Assembly (NCBI GenBank): GCA_902773395.1
Contig: CACYEJ010000298.1
Location: 1-7,130, forward strand
DNA length: 7,130 nt
Direction: 5' to 3'
DNA from: an uncultured Ruminococcus sp.
Lineage (GTDB): Bacteria; Bacillota_A; Clostridia; Oscillospirales; Acutalibacteraceae
The stretch's first letter is position 1, and each line of letters starts with the position of its first letter. Position numbers and translations under genes: made by a program. The notes beneath the pieces were generated by a model. That model was not told the DNA's origin and did no database searches. It worked only from the letters and a program-made list of their open reading frames with translations. Positions 1 through 6,015 of the stretch are shown here, piece by piece.

Positions 1-25
1 GTAGTTTGGTTTTGTTGCATCTACC

Positions 26-34
26 ATTATACCA
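26..34 (-). promoter_or_regulatory. Extended -10 promoter element reading out of the left edge
   Basis: On the minus strand this reads TGGTATAAT, a perfect extended -10 (TG-N-TATAAT). No good -35 lies 16-18 bp upstream, as is usual for extended -10 promoters. It points leftward beyond position 1, so it probably drives a gene outside the window rather than anything described here. It also marks the likely end of the sirtuin operon, since the sirtuin stop is only about 50 bp upstream. I see no GC-rich terminator between them. Confidence 0.45.
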
Positions 35-85
35 CACTTTGGAATGATTTACTTTTTATTTTTCAAAAAAACTTGTAAACTGGTG

Positions 86-931
86 TTATAGAGCTTTCAA
101 CACAGAAAAAATATCTCCGTCAATACATACAGACTGTTCAGCTATATCATCAGGTACAAACGCTTCGCCGTAATTGATACATACGTAAACAGCGTCGGGA
201 TTTTGCATAGTCATTCTCCAGAACGGATATTTTATAATTGCCGGAGTATTTCCGCCTACTCCCAACTCGAAAAATAATACTCTCTTATCTTTGTGATTTT
301 CAAGAAATGAATTGTAACGCCTTGCAGCGTTATGCCAGCCTTCGTCCTCAACAAAAGTATCGTCCGCACGCAGATTCATACTCATAGGTTTTCCGCATAT
401 AGGACAATACGGCACAAGCTCTGACGGAACCTTCATATTCTCTTGCCGCTCGTACATAAGCCTTACTGTATCTTCGTTATCATAGGTTTTATTATGACAC
501 GGTTCACTGCACTGCCACAAGCCGTAATCGCCCTGTGTGTAAAACAATCTGTTTTTGTCAAAGCCTGCTTTCTGAAACTGGTGATCTACGTTTGTGGTTA
601 TAACGAAATAATCCTTGTCCTTTACAAGCTCGAAAAGCATTTTATATGTTCCGTTGTCAACGTCCATATAGCGATTTATGTAGATGTACCGTGACCAGTA
701 TGCCCAGTTTTCTTCAAGCGTATCAAACGGATAAAATCCCCCCGAGTACATATCACGAAAGCCGTATTTTTCTATGAAGTCACCGAAGTACTTTTCAAAT
801 CGTTCGCCCGAGTATTTGAATCCTGCCGCAGTTGACAGACCTGCACCTGCACCAATTACTATTGCGTCGACAGTGTCAATTTCTTTTTTCAGACGTTCAA
901 TGTCTGTCGAGCAGTTCTTTGTAAATCTCAT
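86..931 (-). CDS. Class M sirtuin (SirTM), probable protein ADP-ribosyltransferase
   Basis: This is a 281-residue Sir2-fold protein. The NAD-binding loop is GAGAGLSTAAG (residues 27-37), replacing the usual GAGxSxxSGIPxFR. The second NAD motif is TTNVD (112-116). A zinc ribbon is formed by C141, C145, C176 and C179. At the position of the catalytic His (usually HG) the sequence is TQG, giving Gln133. N114, D116, Q133 and R188 fall at the spacing of the residues I recall as catalytic in the streptococcal macrodomain-linked sirtuin. That class ADP-ribosylates a target protein instead of deacylating lysine. The start at 931 is chosen over the in-frame ATG at 952 because AAGGGGGAAG precedes it at proper spacing. 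The gene overlaps the end of the macrodomain gene by 35 bp, so translation is probably coupled. It is the last gene of the five-gene unit. Family is confident; activity and substrate are inferred. Confidence 0.9.
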   Translation of the reverse strand: MRFTKNCSTDIERLKKEIDTVDAIVIGAGAGLSTAAGFKYSGERFEKYFGDFIEKYGFRDMYSGGFYPFDTLEENWAYWSRYIYINRYMDVDNGTYKMLFELVKDKDYFVITTNVDHQFQKAGFDKNRLFYTQGDYGLWQCSEPCHNKTYDNEDTVRLMYERQENMKVPSELVPYCPICGKPMSMNLRADDTFVEDEGWHNAARRYNSFLENHKDKRVLFFELGVGGNTPAIIKYPFWRMTMQNPDAVYVCINYGEAFVPDDIAEQSVCIDGDIFSVLKAL

Positions 932-1667
932 AATCTTCCCCCTTAAACACATTGAAAATTACTTGTATATCGTGATTCGCAAGAAATTTTCTGACGGTAC
1001 GGACTGCAATTTCGGCAGCCTCTCTTTGCGGAAATCCGAATACTCCGGTTGAAATACAGCAAAAAGCAATACTGTCAATCCCGTTTTGTAAAGCCGTTTC
1101 AAGACAGCTTTTGTAGCTGCTTTCAAGAAGCTTGCAGTGCTCCTCATTAAGGCTACCGTTAACAATCGGACCTACCGTGTGTATTACAAAGTCACAAGGC
1201 AGGTTGTATGCAGGAGTGATTTTAGCAGTGCCTGTCGGTTCCGAATAGCCTTGCTTTTCCATAATAGCATTGCACTTGTAACGCAGTCGGACTCCGGCAA
1301 AGGTGTGTATACAGTTATCAATGCAGCTGTGACACGGCTGCCAGCAGCCTGTCATTCCCGAATTGGCTGCATTGACGACAGCTCCGCATTTAAGTCTTGT
1401 AATATCACCCTGCCATAGATATATGCCGCTTTCAACAGGCGACAAATCCCTGATATTCACAATTCCCTTTTCAGCGGTAAGCTCCGTAAGATATTCGTCC
1501 TCGGCAGCTAGAAATTTATTATCTGCTTTAACGGCAGGACGGATATTTACAAGACTCCGGTATAATCTGAACATATCCTGTTCATTATCGGGAATTATTA
1601 TATTACCTATATCGGTTCTTTCCGAAAGCAAGTATTCTATAAGATATTTAAGCTTATCTTTTGACAT
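897..1667 (-). CDS. Zinc-type macrodomain protein, probable ADP-ribosyl hydrolase linked to the sirtuin
   Basis: This 256-residue protein has an N-terminal helical extension (about 1-75) followed by a macrodomain (about 80-256). Visible macrodomain motifs are the adenine-binding GDIT (87-90), the ribose-binding NAANSGM (99-105) and the phosphate loop STGVFGFP (206-213). After NAANSGM comes a Cys/His-rich stretch with C108, C112, H113, C115, C119 and H121. This matches the zinc-binding insertion of the Zn-macrodomains that accompany SirTM sirtuins and remove ADP-ribose from their targets. Which of these residues bind zinc cannot be decided here. The Shine-Dalgarno GGGGTGAT contains the stop codon of the upstream flavin/ferredoxin gene, and the 3' end overlaps the sirtuin gene. 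The writer and eraser are therefore made from one coupled message. The length matches the class; the hydrolase role is inferred from the family. Confidence 0.9.
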   Translation of the reverse strand: MSKDKLKYLIEYLLSERTDIGNIIIPDNEQDMFRLYRSLVNIRPAVKADNKFLAAEDEYLTELTAEKGIVNIRDLSPVESGIYLWQGDITRLKCGAVVNAANSGMTGCWQPCHSCIDNCIHTFAGVRLRYKCNAIMEKQGYSEPTGTAKITPAYNLPCDFVIHTVGPIVNGSLNEEHCKLLESSYKSCLETALQNGIDSIAFCCISTGVFGFPQREAAEIAVRTVRKFLANHDIQVIFNVFKGEDYEIYKELLDRH

Positions 1668-1671
1668 ATTA

Positions 1672-2292
1672 TCACCCCGCTATGACCGCACCGACCGGAC
1701 ATACAGCCGCACAATTACCGCAGTGCAGACAATTCTTTTGACGAATAACAGCCCGATTGTTTATTGTACCAATACAATGCTGAGGACAATCATTCATACA
1801 CGCACCGCAGCATATACAATCTTCTGTAACATAATATCCGACAATTATATTTTCAGCTCCGCCAAAGGAAAAGCTGTCACGCTCTATAGGCTTTTTAGAG
1901 AGGTCAAACCATTCACCGGTGCCCTCATATATTCGGAATACCGTCAACGCTTTAATGCTGTCTCCGCTTGGGTATATCTCATTCATATAGGGATTTTTCT
2001 CAAAAAGCAGAGGAAGCATATCCGAGCCGATTTCCTTTACCTTTCCTTTAACTGAAACGGCAGTGCGGCTCATTGTGTCTTCACCCGTAAAGCCCGAAAG
2101 AGCAATATATTCTTGTGCTTTGAGACGCTTATAAAAATTCTTCCCCTTTGCCGTGAGAAAATATAATCCGTTATCATCTGCATACATCATATCTATCACG
2201 CAGGTTACGGGCAGTCCGTCATCGTCAACTGTAGCAGCAACGGTAGAATGAATTTTTTCTATGATAAAATTAAAATAGTCTTTTGCAGTCAT
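1672..2292 (-). CDS. PNPOx-like flavin domain fused to a 2x[4Fe-4S] ferredoxin
   Basis: This is a 206-residue two-domain protein. Residues about 8-135 resemble the split-barrel FMN-binding fold of the pyridoxamine 5'-phosphate oxidase-like superfamily (VAATVDDDGLPVTCVIDMMY near the start, then a LYFLTAKGK strand). Residues about 155-206 carry two complete CxxCxxCxxxCP cluster motifs: C159/C162/C165/C169 and C188/C191/C194/C198. This suggests electron transfer between ferredoxin-type clusters and a bound flavin in the cytoplasm of an anaerobe. The substrate is unknown, and many PNPOx-like proteins do not act on B6 vitamers. No signal peptide or membrane segment is seen. The start at 2292 has GGTGAT upstream. 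The stop lies 4 bp before the macrodomain start, inside its ribosome site. A flavin/ferredoxin protein coupled to a SirTM pair makes it a candidate partner or target of ADP-ribosylation, which is inference. Confidence 0.85.
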   Translation of the reverse strand: MTAKDYFNFIIEKIHSTVAATVDDDGLPVTCVIDMMYADDNGLYFLTAKGKNFYKRLKAQEYIALSGFTGEDTMSRTAVSVKGKVKEIGSDMLPLLFEKNPYMNEIYPSGDSIKALTVFRIYEGTGEWFDLSKKPIERDSFSFGGAENIIVGYYVTEDCICCGACMNDCPQHCIGTINNRAVIRQKNCLHCGNCAAVCPVGAVIAG

Positions 2293-2311
2293 ATTATCAC
2301 CGATTCATATG

Positions 2312-2344
2312 CATAGCGTGCAGTTATTATATATGCACACTATG
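2312..2344. promoter_or_regulatory. 33-bp inverted repeat before the flavin/ferredoxin gene, possible operator
   Basis: Arms CATAGCGTGCA (2312-2322) and TGCACACTATG (2334-2344) are complementary except for one G.T-type mismatch, with an 11-nt AT-only-but-one loop. On the transcribed minus strand the hairpin is not followed by a T-run, so it is not a normal terminator for the Rrf2 gene. On the plus strand it is followed by seven T, but no plus-strand gene ends here. Its loop contains the -10 element of a possible internal promoter, which favours a regulator-binding site. Confidence 0.45.
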
Positions 2345-2354
2345 TTTTTTTCTA
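2326..2354 (-). promoter_or_regulatory. Possible internal promoter for the flavin/ferredoxin-macrodomain-sirtuin genes
   Basis: On the minus strand TAGAAA (2354-2349, four of six matches to TTGACA) is followed after 17 bp by a perfect TATAAT (2331-2326). The start site would be near 2319, leaving about a 27-nt leader before the ATG at 2292. The -10 lies inside the loop of the 2312-2344 dyad. The -35 is weak, so this may be secondary to read-through from the main promoter. Confidence 0.35.
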
Positions 2355-2789
2355 TTCTTTTGAGATTATTTGCCTTGTATCGGCAACAACCTCCGAAAGA
2401 GTTATACTTTTCAGTTCCTGTTCCATAGCCGCCTGTGCTGCTGCAATCCTTTTATCCATAGCCTTATGGATATTTCTTCCAACCGGACATTGTGCATTGG
2501 GATTTTCGTGAAAGTGAAACAGTCCGTTATCGTCTACGCAGCCGGTAGCTTTGTAAATATCGTACAGCGTCACCTCATTTAAAGGCTTTGCAAGGTGTGC
2601 TCCGCCGCTTCCCTGACGAGTGCTGACAATTCCTGCTGCTTTTAGCTGTGCCAGAACATTGCGGATTATCACCGCATTAACACCCGTACTTCCTGAAAGA
2701 AAATCGCTTGTCACACGCATATCATTTCCGAAAATATCAATACACGTCAGGATATGCACCGCCACCGTGAATTTGCTTGTTATTTGCAT
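2352..2789 (-). CDS. Rrf2-family transcriptional regulator (YwnA-like)
   Basis: This 145-residue protein matches the Rrf2 family over its length. It has an N-terminal helix (SKFTVAVHILTCI), a winged helix-turn-helix at about 26-66 (recognition region around TGVNAVIIRNVLAQL, wing with RQGSGGAHLAKP), and a C-terminal dimerisation helix. Cysteines are C16, C84 and C101. The [4Fe-4S]/[2Fe-2S] regulators IscR and NsrR use three clustered Cys, whereas only two lie in that region here, with H92 and H94 between them. It may therefore be a thiol sensor, use an unusual ligand set, or sense something else. It lies 18 bp after the SDR gene, and this pairing resembles Bacillus subtilis ywnA/ywnB. It probably represses its own operon through the paired dyads at 3481-3563. 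The start at 2789 has only a modest ribosome site (GAGATGAG), and translation may be coupled to the SDR gene. Confidence 0.87.
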   Translation of the reverse strand: MQITSKFTVAVHILTCIDIFGNDMRVTSDFLSGSTGVNAVIIRNVLAQLKAAGIVSTRQGSGGAHLAKPLNEVTLYDIYKATGCVDDNGLFHFHENPNAQCPVGRNIHKAMDKRIAAAQAAMEQELKSITLSEVVADTRQIISKE

Positions 2790-2807
2790 AGAATGCTCAT
2801 CTCTTTC

Positions 2808-3437
2808 TTACTCTCTTACAACACTGATACGCTGCTTAATATGATTGCCTTTTTCAATCTCGTCAACCATTGCAACGGCATAGTCCGCATAGCTGATAAT
2901 GCTTTCGCCCTTGCTGTTGAGTGTAAGCTCCTCTCCGGCGAGAATGTATTTGCCGGTACGCTCGCCGTCTGCCTGATAATCTCCGGCAGGGCTGATAAAT
3001 GTCCACTTGACATCGTCTCTTTCTCTAAGCTCCGAAAGTGCCTTTCCCTGTGCGGCAGCAAGCGGTTTGAAAGCGTCGGGGAAGTCGGGTGTATCCATAA
3101 CCTGAAGCGTGTGTTCGGGGTTTACATAAAGGCTGCCTGCACCGCCTACAACAAGAAGTCTTGTATCCGTACCCGACAGAATGTCGCACAGGTGCTTCAA
3201 AGATGAAGAATGGAGCGGAAGTGTTTCGGGAGTCCAAGCACCGAAAGCGTCAACAACTGCATCAAAGCCTGCAAGATCCTCTGCTGTCAAATCGAAAAGA
3301 TCCTTGACGATAACCTTTTCTGCTGCGGTTTTGTTCTCTCCTCTTACGACAGCCGTAACTTCAAATCCTCTGTCCAGAGCCTCTTTTACTACCAATGAAC
3401 CTGTTTTTCCGTTTGCGCATACTACTGCGATTTTCAT
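2808..3437 (-). CDS. Atypical SDR-type NAD(P)-binding oxidoreductase/epimerase-like protein (YwnB-like)
   Basis: This 209-residue protein has a Rossmann fold of the NAD(P)H-binding (NmrA/SDR_a5-like) group. It opens MKIAVVCANGKTGSLVV with the glycine-rich nucleotide loop at 8-14, continues with VVRG after strand 2, and has LLVVGGAGS (94-102). Near the end is ISYADYAVAMVDEIE, typical of these short atypical SDRs. No classical YxxxK active-site pair is evident. The substrate is unknown, and such proteins often respond to redox or quinone stress. The ATG at 3437 is chosen because AAGGAGG lies just upstream and the promoter start site is near 3510. The in-frame reading upstream to 3791 crosses the promoter and AT-rich repeats and is not real. 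It is the first gene of the minus-strand operon, followed after 18 bp by the Rrf2 regulator. Confidence 0.88.
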   Translation of the reverse strand: MKIAVVCANGKTGSLVVKEALDRGFEVTAVVRGENKTAAEKVIVKDLFDLTAEDLAGFDAVVDAFGAWTPETLPLHSSSLKHLCDILSGTDTRLLVVGGAGSLYVNPEHTLQVMDTPDFPDAFKPLAAAQGKALSELRERDDVKWTFISPAGDYQADGERTGKYILAGEELTLNSKGESIISYADYAVAMVDEIEKGNHIKQRISVVRE

Positions 3438-3480
3438 AATGAAATCCTCCTTGATTTTTAGAATAGTGTTTTTATATTGT

Positions 3481-3509
3481 AAAGTTGTAATGATTATTGT
3501 TTCAACTTT
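3481..3509. promoter_or_regulatory. 29-bp operator-like dyad, downstream copy
   Basis: AAAGTTG-N15-CAACTTT: perfect 7-bp arms with a 15-bp spacer. It begins immediately downstream of the predicted transcription start (about 3510) of the SDR-Rrf2 operon. It has the same arms and spacing as the copy at 3535-3563, with centres 54 bp apart (about five helical turns). It is a likely repressor site, probably for the operon's own Rrf2 protein. Confidence 0.65.
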
Positions 3510-3516
3510 TAAGTCT

Positions 3517-3545
3517 ATTATAATACGCTTCTGAAAAGTTGTCAA
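3517..3545 (-). promoter_or_regulatory. Consensus sigma-A promoter of the SDR-Rrf2-flavin-macrodomain-sirtuin operon
   Basis: On the minus strand TTGACA (3545-3540) and TATAAT (3522-3517) are both perfect and separated by 17 bp. The predicted start is near 3510, giving about a 70-nt leader before the SDR ATG at 3437. The -35 lies inside one dyad and the start site abuts the other, as expected for a strong promoter held off by a repressor. Confidence 0.88.
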
Positions 3546-3563
3546 TATTAATATTACAACTTT
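3535..3563. promoter_or_regulatory. 29-bp operator-like dyad, copy overlapping the -35
   Basis: AAAGTTG-N15-CAACTTT with the spacer almost symmetric (it contains AATATTAATATT), so the arms extend to 8 bp (AAAGTTGT/ACAACTTT on the minus strand). It covers the whole -35 hexamer at 3540-3545, so a bound protein would block RNA polymerase. It pairs with the 3481-3509 copy. Confidence 0.68.
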
Positions 3564-3642
3564 GTAGAGGTGCATAATTTTTGCGTATGTATTTTGTTTA
3601 ATATTGCGATGATAAGATGAGAAGTTTGAGTAAATAATATAT

Positions 3643-3712
3643 GTATATACACAAGCATATATGTGTATACACATAGGAGTAATTGTAATTACGCTTACAC
3701 ATTTACATATAT
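3643..3712. repeat. AT-rich 14-bp repeat cluster 1 (degenerate)
   Basis: About five 14-nt units of GTATATACACAAGC / ATATATGTGTATAC type, built from GTATA, TGTGTATAC and its complement, plus more diverged units. The composition and 14-nt step match the clearer array at 6016-6155. It lies between the minus-strand operon promoter and the first hairpin block. The stretch from 3713 to 3884 beyond it shows only short broken reading frames and no recognisable gene. Confidence 0.5.
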
Positions 3713-3884
3713 AAAAGTTATTCGTAAAATAAAAAAAGCTGATACAACCGGAAAGATACAGTCGTAAAGCTTTTTGAATGAAGTATTGCACGTTGTGAAG
3801 ATGTGTGGCAGCAAGAGCAGTTCTATCATAGGCAAATGCGGATTTATACTTGATAAAAGCTGCGGATAGTGGTATTATTAAATT

Positions 3885-3910
3885 AACTCGTTGTGCTATT
3901 AAAAATCCTA
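3885..3910 (+). repeat. 26-nt dispersed repeat, copy 1
   Basis: Shares 24 of 26 positions with 6910-6935. The invariant core is GTTGTGCTATTAAAAATC. In both places it lies between an AT-rich 14-bp cluster and a GC-rich hairpin block, in the same orientation. Its function is unknown. Confidence 0.7.
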
Positions 3911-3964
3911 TAATATTTTCGTCGCCTTGGAGCGGCGAGGGAGCTTAGTATTAACCTATACTTA

Positions 3965-4126
3965 GGGAACGCTCTCTGCCAGAGCGTCCCCTCTTCAAAA
4001 ACAGTCGTTTAGACTGTTTTTGAATTCACCCCTTGCAGAGGGCGACAGAATAAGGGATTTCGCTCACTGCGGTGAGCGACCAAAGGCTCTGCCTTTGGAA
4101 ACCGCAAGCCTTTGAAAAGGCTTGCG
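3965..4126. repeat. Block of five GC-rich hairpins (REP/BIME-like) before the AAA gene
   Basis: Five successive palindromes: 3965-3990 (GGGA-A-CGCTCT, 5-nt loop, one bulge), 3994-4024 (TTCAAAAACAGTC, perfect 13-bp stem, 5-nt loop), 4060-4079 (TCGCTCAC, loop TGCG), 4080-4098 (CCAAAGGC, loop TCT) and 4103-4126 (CGCAAGCCTT, loop TGAA). None is followed by a clear U-tract. The fourth, plus the following AAACCGC, recurs at 7065-7091 with one mismatch. The structures would lie in or just before the leader of the AAA/nuclease gene. They may be dispersed palindromic elements or RNA structures affecting that gene. Confidence 0.7.
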
Positions 4127-4192
4127 CGAAACTTTAAATGATAAATCTTTTAGACTTTGAGTTAAAATAAGTTAGAAATGGGGGTGAAATCA

Positions 4193-5914
4193 ATGTCAAA
4201 ATTAGTGTTGCCTGTCGGAACGGATAGTTTCACAAAGGTTCGTACCGGAAATTATTATTACATCGATAAGTCACTTTTGATTAAGCGGTTAGTTGAAGAA
4301 CCGAAAGAAGTAACCTTGATAACAAGACCACGCAGATTTGGTAAGTCTCTTAATATGAGGATGCTTGATTGTTTTTTTAATATTGACAAGAAGAGCGAAA
4401 AGTTATTCGACGGTTTGAAAATTTCAGAATACAGTGATATTTGCGATGAGTGGAGAAATAAGTACCCGACAATTTTTATTTCTTTTAAAGATGTTAAAGA
4501 CATATCGTATAGCGGAGCATTATCGTTATTAAAAGATGTATTTTCTGATTTTTGCGATGCTCATTTAAATTGGCTGGAAAGCGATAAAATTAATGAGTAT
4601 GAAAAAAAGTATTTTAATAATTTACATTTTAAGGCTATAAGTGAAGATGATTTAAAATCAGCGTTATTTGTTCTTTGCAGAATGGCTTATAAAATTTATG
4701 GTAAAAAAGTTATTTTATTGATTGATGAATATGATGTTCCCATAGCACAAGGAAACTCAAAAGGATATTATGACGAAATTATTAATATTATGAGTACAGT
4801 GTACAGTAAAGCCTTAAAAAGTAATGAGCATTTGAAGTTTGCTGTTGTAACAGGCTGCTTGAGGATAGCAAAGGAGAGCATATTCACAGGGCTTAATAAC
4901 TTTCAAGTTAATTCAATTATGAATAAGTCGCTTGATGAATTCTTGGGTTTTACAGATAAAGAAATAAACGAATTATTGTCATATTATGATATGACTGAAA
5001 AAAAATCAGACATAAAAAGTTGGTATGACGGATATTTATTTGGAAATCAGGAAGTCTACTGCCCTTGGGATGTTATAAGTTATATAGATACTTACCTAGC
5101 AGATCCTAAAACAGCGCCTATTAACTTTTGGACTAATACCAGCAGTAATGATATTATACGTTTTTTCCTTGACAGCGATTTAGATGTAAACGAAGACTTT
5201 GAAACTTTACTCAATGGCGGTTATATCAAAAAGATTATCAACGAAGATGTTACTTATAAGGACTTAAAAAATGACGGTAAGAAGAATTTTTTACAGCAGG
5301 ATGAAGAGAACTTCTGGACAATTCTTTTAATGACAGGTTATCTGACGATAGTACCCGATACACCGGACGAAGCAGAAGAGCGAAGTAAAGAAGGTATGTA
5401 TCAAGTACCGTTTACGCTTAGAATTCCAAACAAAGAAATTGCGATATTGTTTAAAGATACCGTGTATGCGTGGTTTAAGGATAATGTTGTCAATATAGAC
5501 AGAACGGAACTAATCAAAGCTATCTGGAGCTCTGATGAAAAAGCATTGACTCAAATAATCGAAGGATATATTATGGATACGATAAGTTACTATGATTACT
5601 ACGAGTATTTTTACAATGCGTTTATTGCGGGTCTGCTTTTGGGAGTTAAGGGCTGTACGGTAAAATCAAACAGAGAAGCAGGTATGGGAAGGGCGGACGT
5701 AATATTCAAGGATAGACTACATCATCGAGCTGCAATTTTTGAAGTTAAAAGAGCGAGAACAGAGAACGAAAGCTTAGAAAGCCTTTGTGATAAAGGTTTG
5801 GCTCAGATTGAAAAAAGAGAATATGCCGAATCTTTTAGGGGATATAAGATTTATAAATACGGCGTAAGCTGCTATAAAAAATCCTGCTTGGTTAAAGCTT
5901 CAAAGGACAATTGA
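4193..5914 (+). CDS. AAA-ATPase-like / PD-(D/E)XK nuclease family protein (DUF1703 type)
   Basis: This 573-residue protein has the architecture of Pfam AAA-ATPase_like plus PDDEXK_9. It begins with the family signature (LPVGTDSFTKVRTGNYYYID), then a degenerate Walker A, TRPRRFGKS (44-52). Walker B is VILLIDEYD (173-181), and a TGCLRIAKESIFTGLNN sensor segment lies at about 220-236. The C-terminus has GRADVIF (499-505), then FEVK (516-519) and Q538. D502, E517 and K519 form an intact PD-(D/E)XK core. Such proteins are abundant and multicopy in gut Bacteroidetes and Clostridia. Their cellular role is unproven, with nucleic-acid cleavage or a mobile/defence role suspected. The start at 4193 is preferred over 4178 because GGGGGTGA lies 5 nt before it. 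Codons are AT-richer than in the minus-strand operon. The gene stands alone with its own terminator, and no convincing promoter was found upstream. Confidence 0.92.
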   Translation: MSKLVLPVGTDSFTKVRTGNYYYIDKSLLIKRLVEEPKEVTLITRPRRFGKSLNMRMLDCFFNIDKKSEKLFDGLKISEYSDICDEWRNKYPTIFISFKDVKDISYSGALSLLKDVFSDFCDAHLNWLESDKINEYEKKYFNNLHFKAISEDDLKSALFVLCRMAYKIYGKKVILLIDEYDVPIAQGNSKGYYDEIINIMSTVYSKALKSNEHLKFAVVTGCLRIAKESIFTGLNNFQVNSIMNKSLDEFLGFTDKEINELLSYYDMTEKKSDIKSWYDGYLFGNQEVYCPWDVISYIDTYLADPKTAPINFWTNTSSNDIIRFFLDSDLDVNEDFETLLNGGYIKKIINEDVTYKDLKNDGKKNFLQQDEENFWTILLMTGYLTIVPDTPDEAEERSKEGMYQVPFTLRIPNKEIAILFKDTVYAWFKDNVVNIDRTELIKAIWSSDEKALTQIIEGYIMDTISYYDYYEYFYNAFIAGLLLGVKGCTVKSNREAGMGRADVIFKDRLHHRAAIFEVKRARTENESLESLCDKGLAQIEKREYAESFRGYKIYKYGVSCYKKSCLVKASKDN

Positions 5915-5926
5915 ACAGAATATTTT

Positions 5927-5994
5927 ACCCACCGAGTAAGCTTTTAATCAGCCTGAAATCGGCAGCCGAACAGCTTATCGGTGGGTATTTTTTT
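5927..5994 (+). terminator. Intrinsic terminator of the AAA/nuclease gene
   Basis: A 15-bp stem, ACCCACCGA(g)TAAGCT pairing with AGCTTATCGGTGGGT (5927-5942 with 5972-5986, one bulged G), is followed by A and seven T (5988-5994). The 29-nt loop itself contains GC-rich bits that could pair. The stem starts 12 bp after the stop codon. Confidence 0.88.
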
Positions 5995-6015
5995 CGGAAA
6001 AAGTCTCCGGGTGTA

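Noticed and set aside
1363..2055. Plus-strand reading frame of 230 codons over the macrodomain and flavin/ferredoxin genes
   Set aside because: It is antisense to two confidently assigned genes, has low-complexity Ser/Thr/Ile-rich content, no ribosome site and no recognisable domain.
2312..2351. Intrinsic terminator between Rrf2 and the flavin/ferredoxin gene
   Set aside because: The T-run follows the stem only on the plus strand, where no gene ends. On the transcribed strand no T-run follows.
2754..3534. Plus-strand reading frames antisense to the SDR and Rrf2 genes
   Set aside because: They mirror the coding strand, lack starts with ribosome sites and match no family.
3438..3791. N-terminal extension of the SDR protein by 118 residues
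   Set aside because: It runs through the consensus promoter, both dyads and AT-rich repeats, has no ribosome site, and the Rossmann fold begins exactly at the ATG at 3437 behind AAGGAGG.
3772..3875. Small plus-strand gene or gene remnant of about 30 codons
   Set aside because: There is only a TTG start without a ribosome site, frames are interrupted by stops and no family is recognisable.
3891..3914. Promoter with TATAAT at 3909-3914 before the AAA gene
   Set aside because: The nearest -35-like hexamer is only 12 bp away and the TATAAT is not conserved in the second repeat copy.
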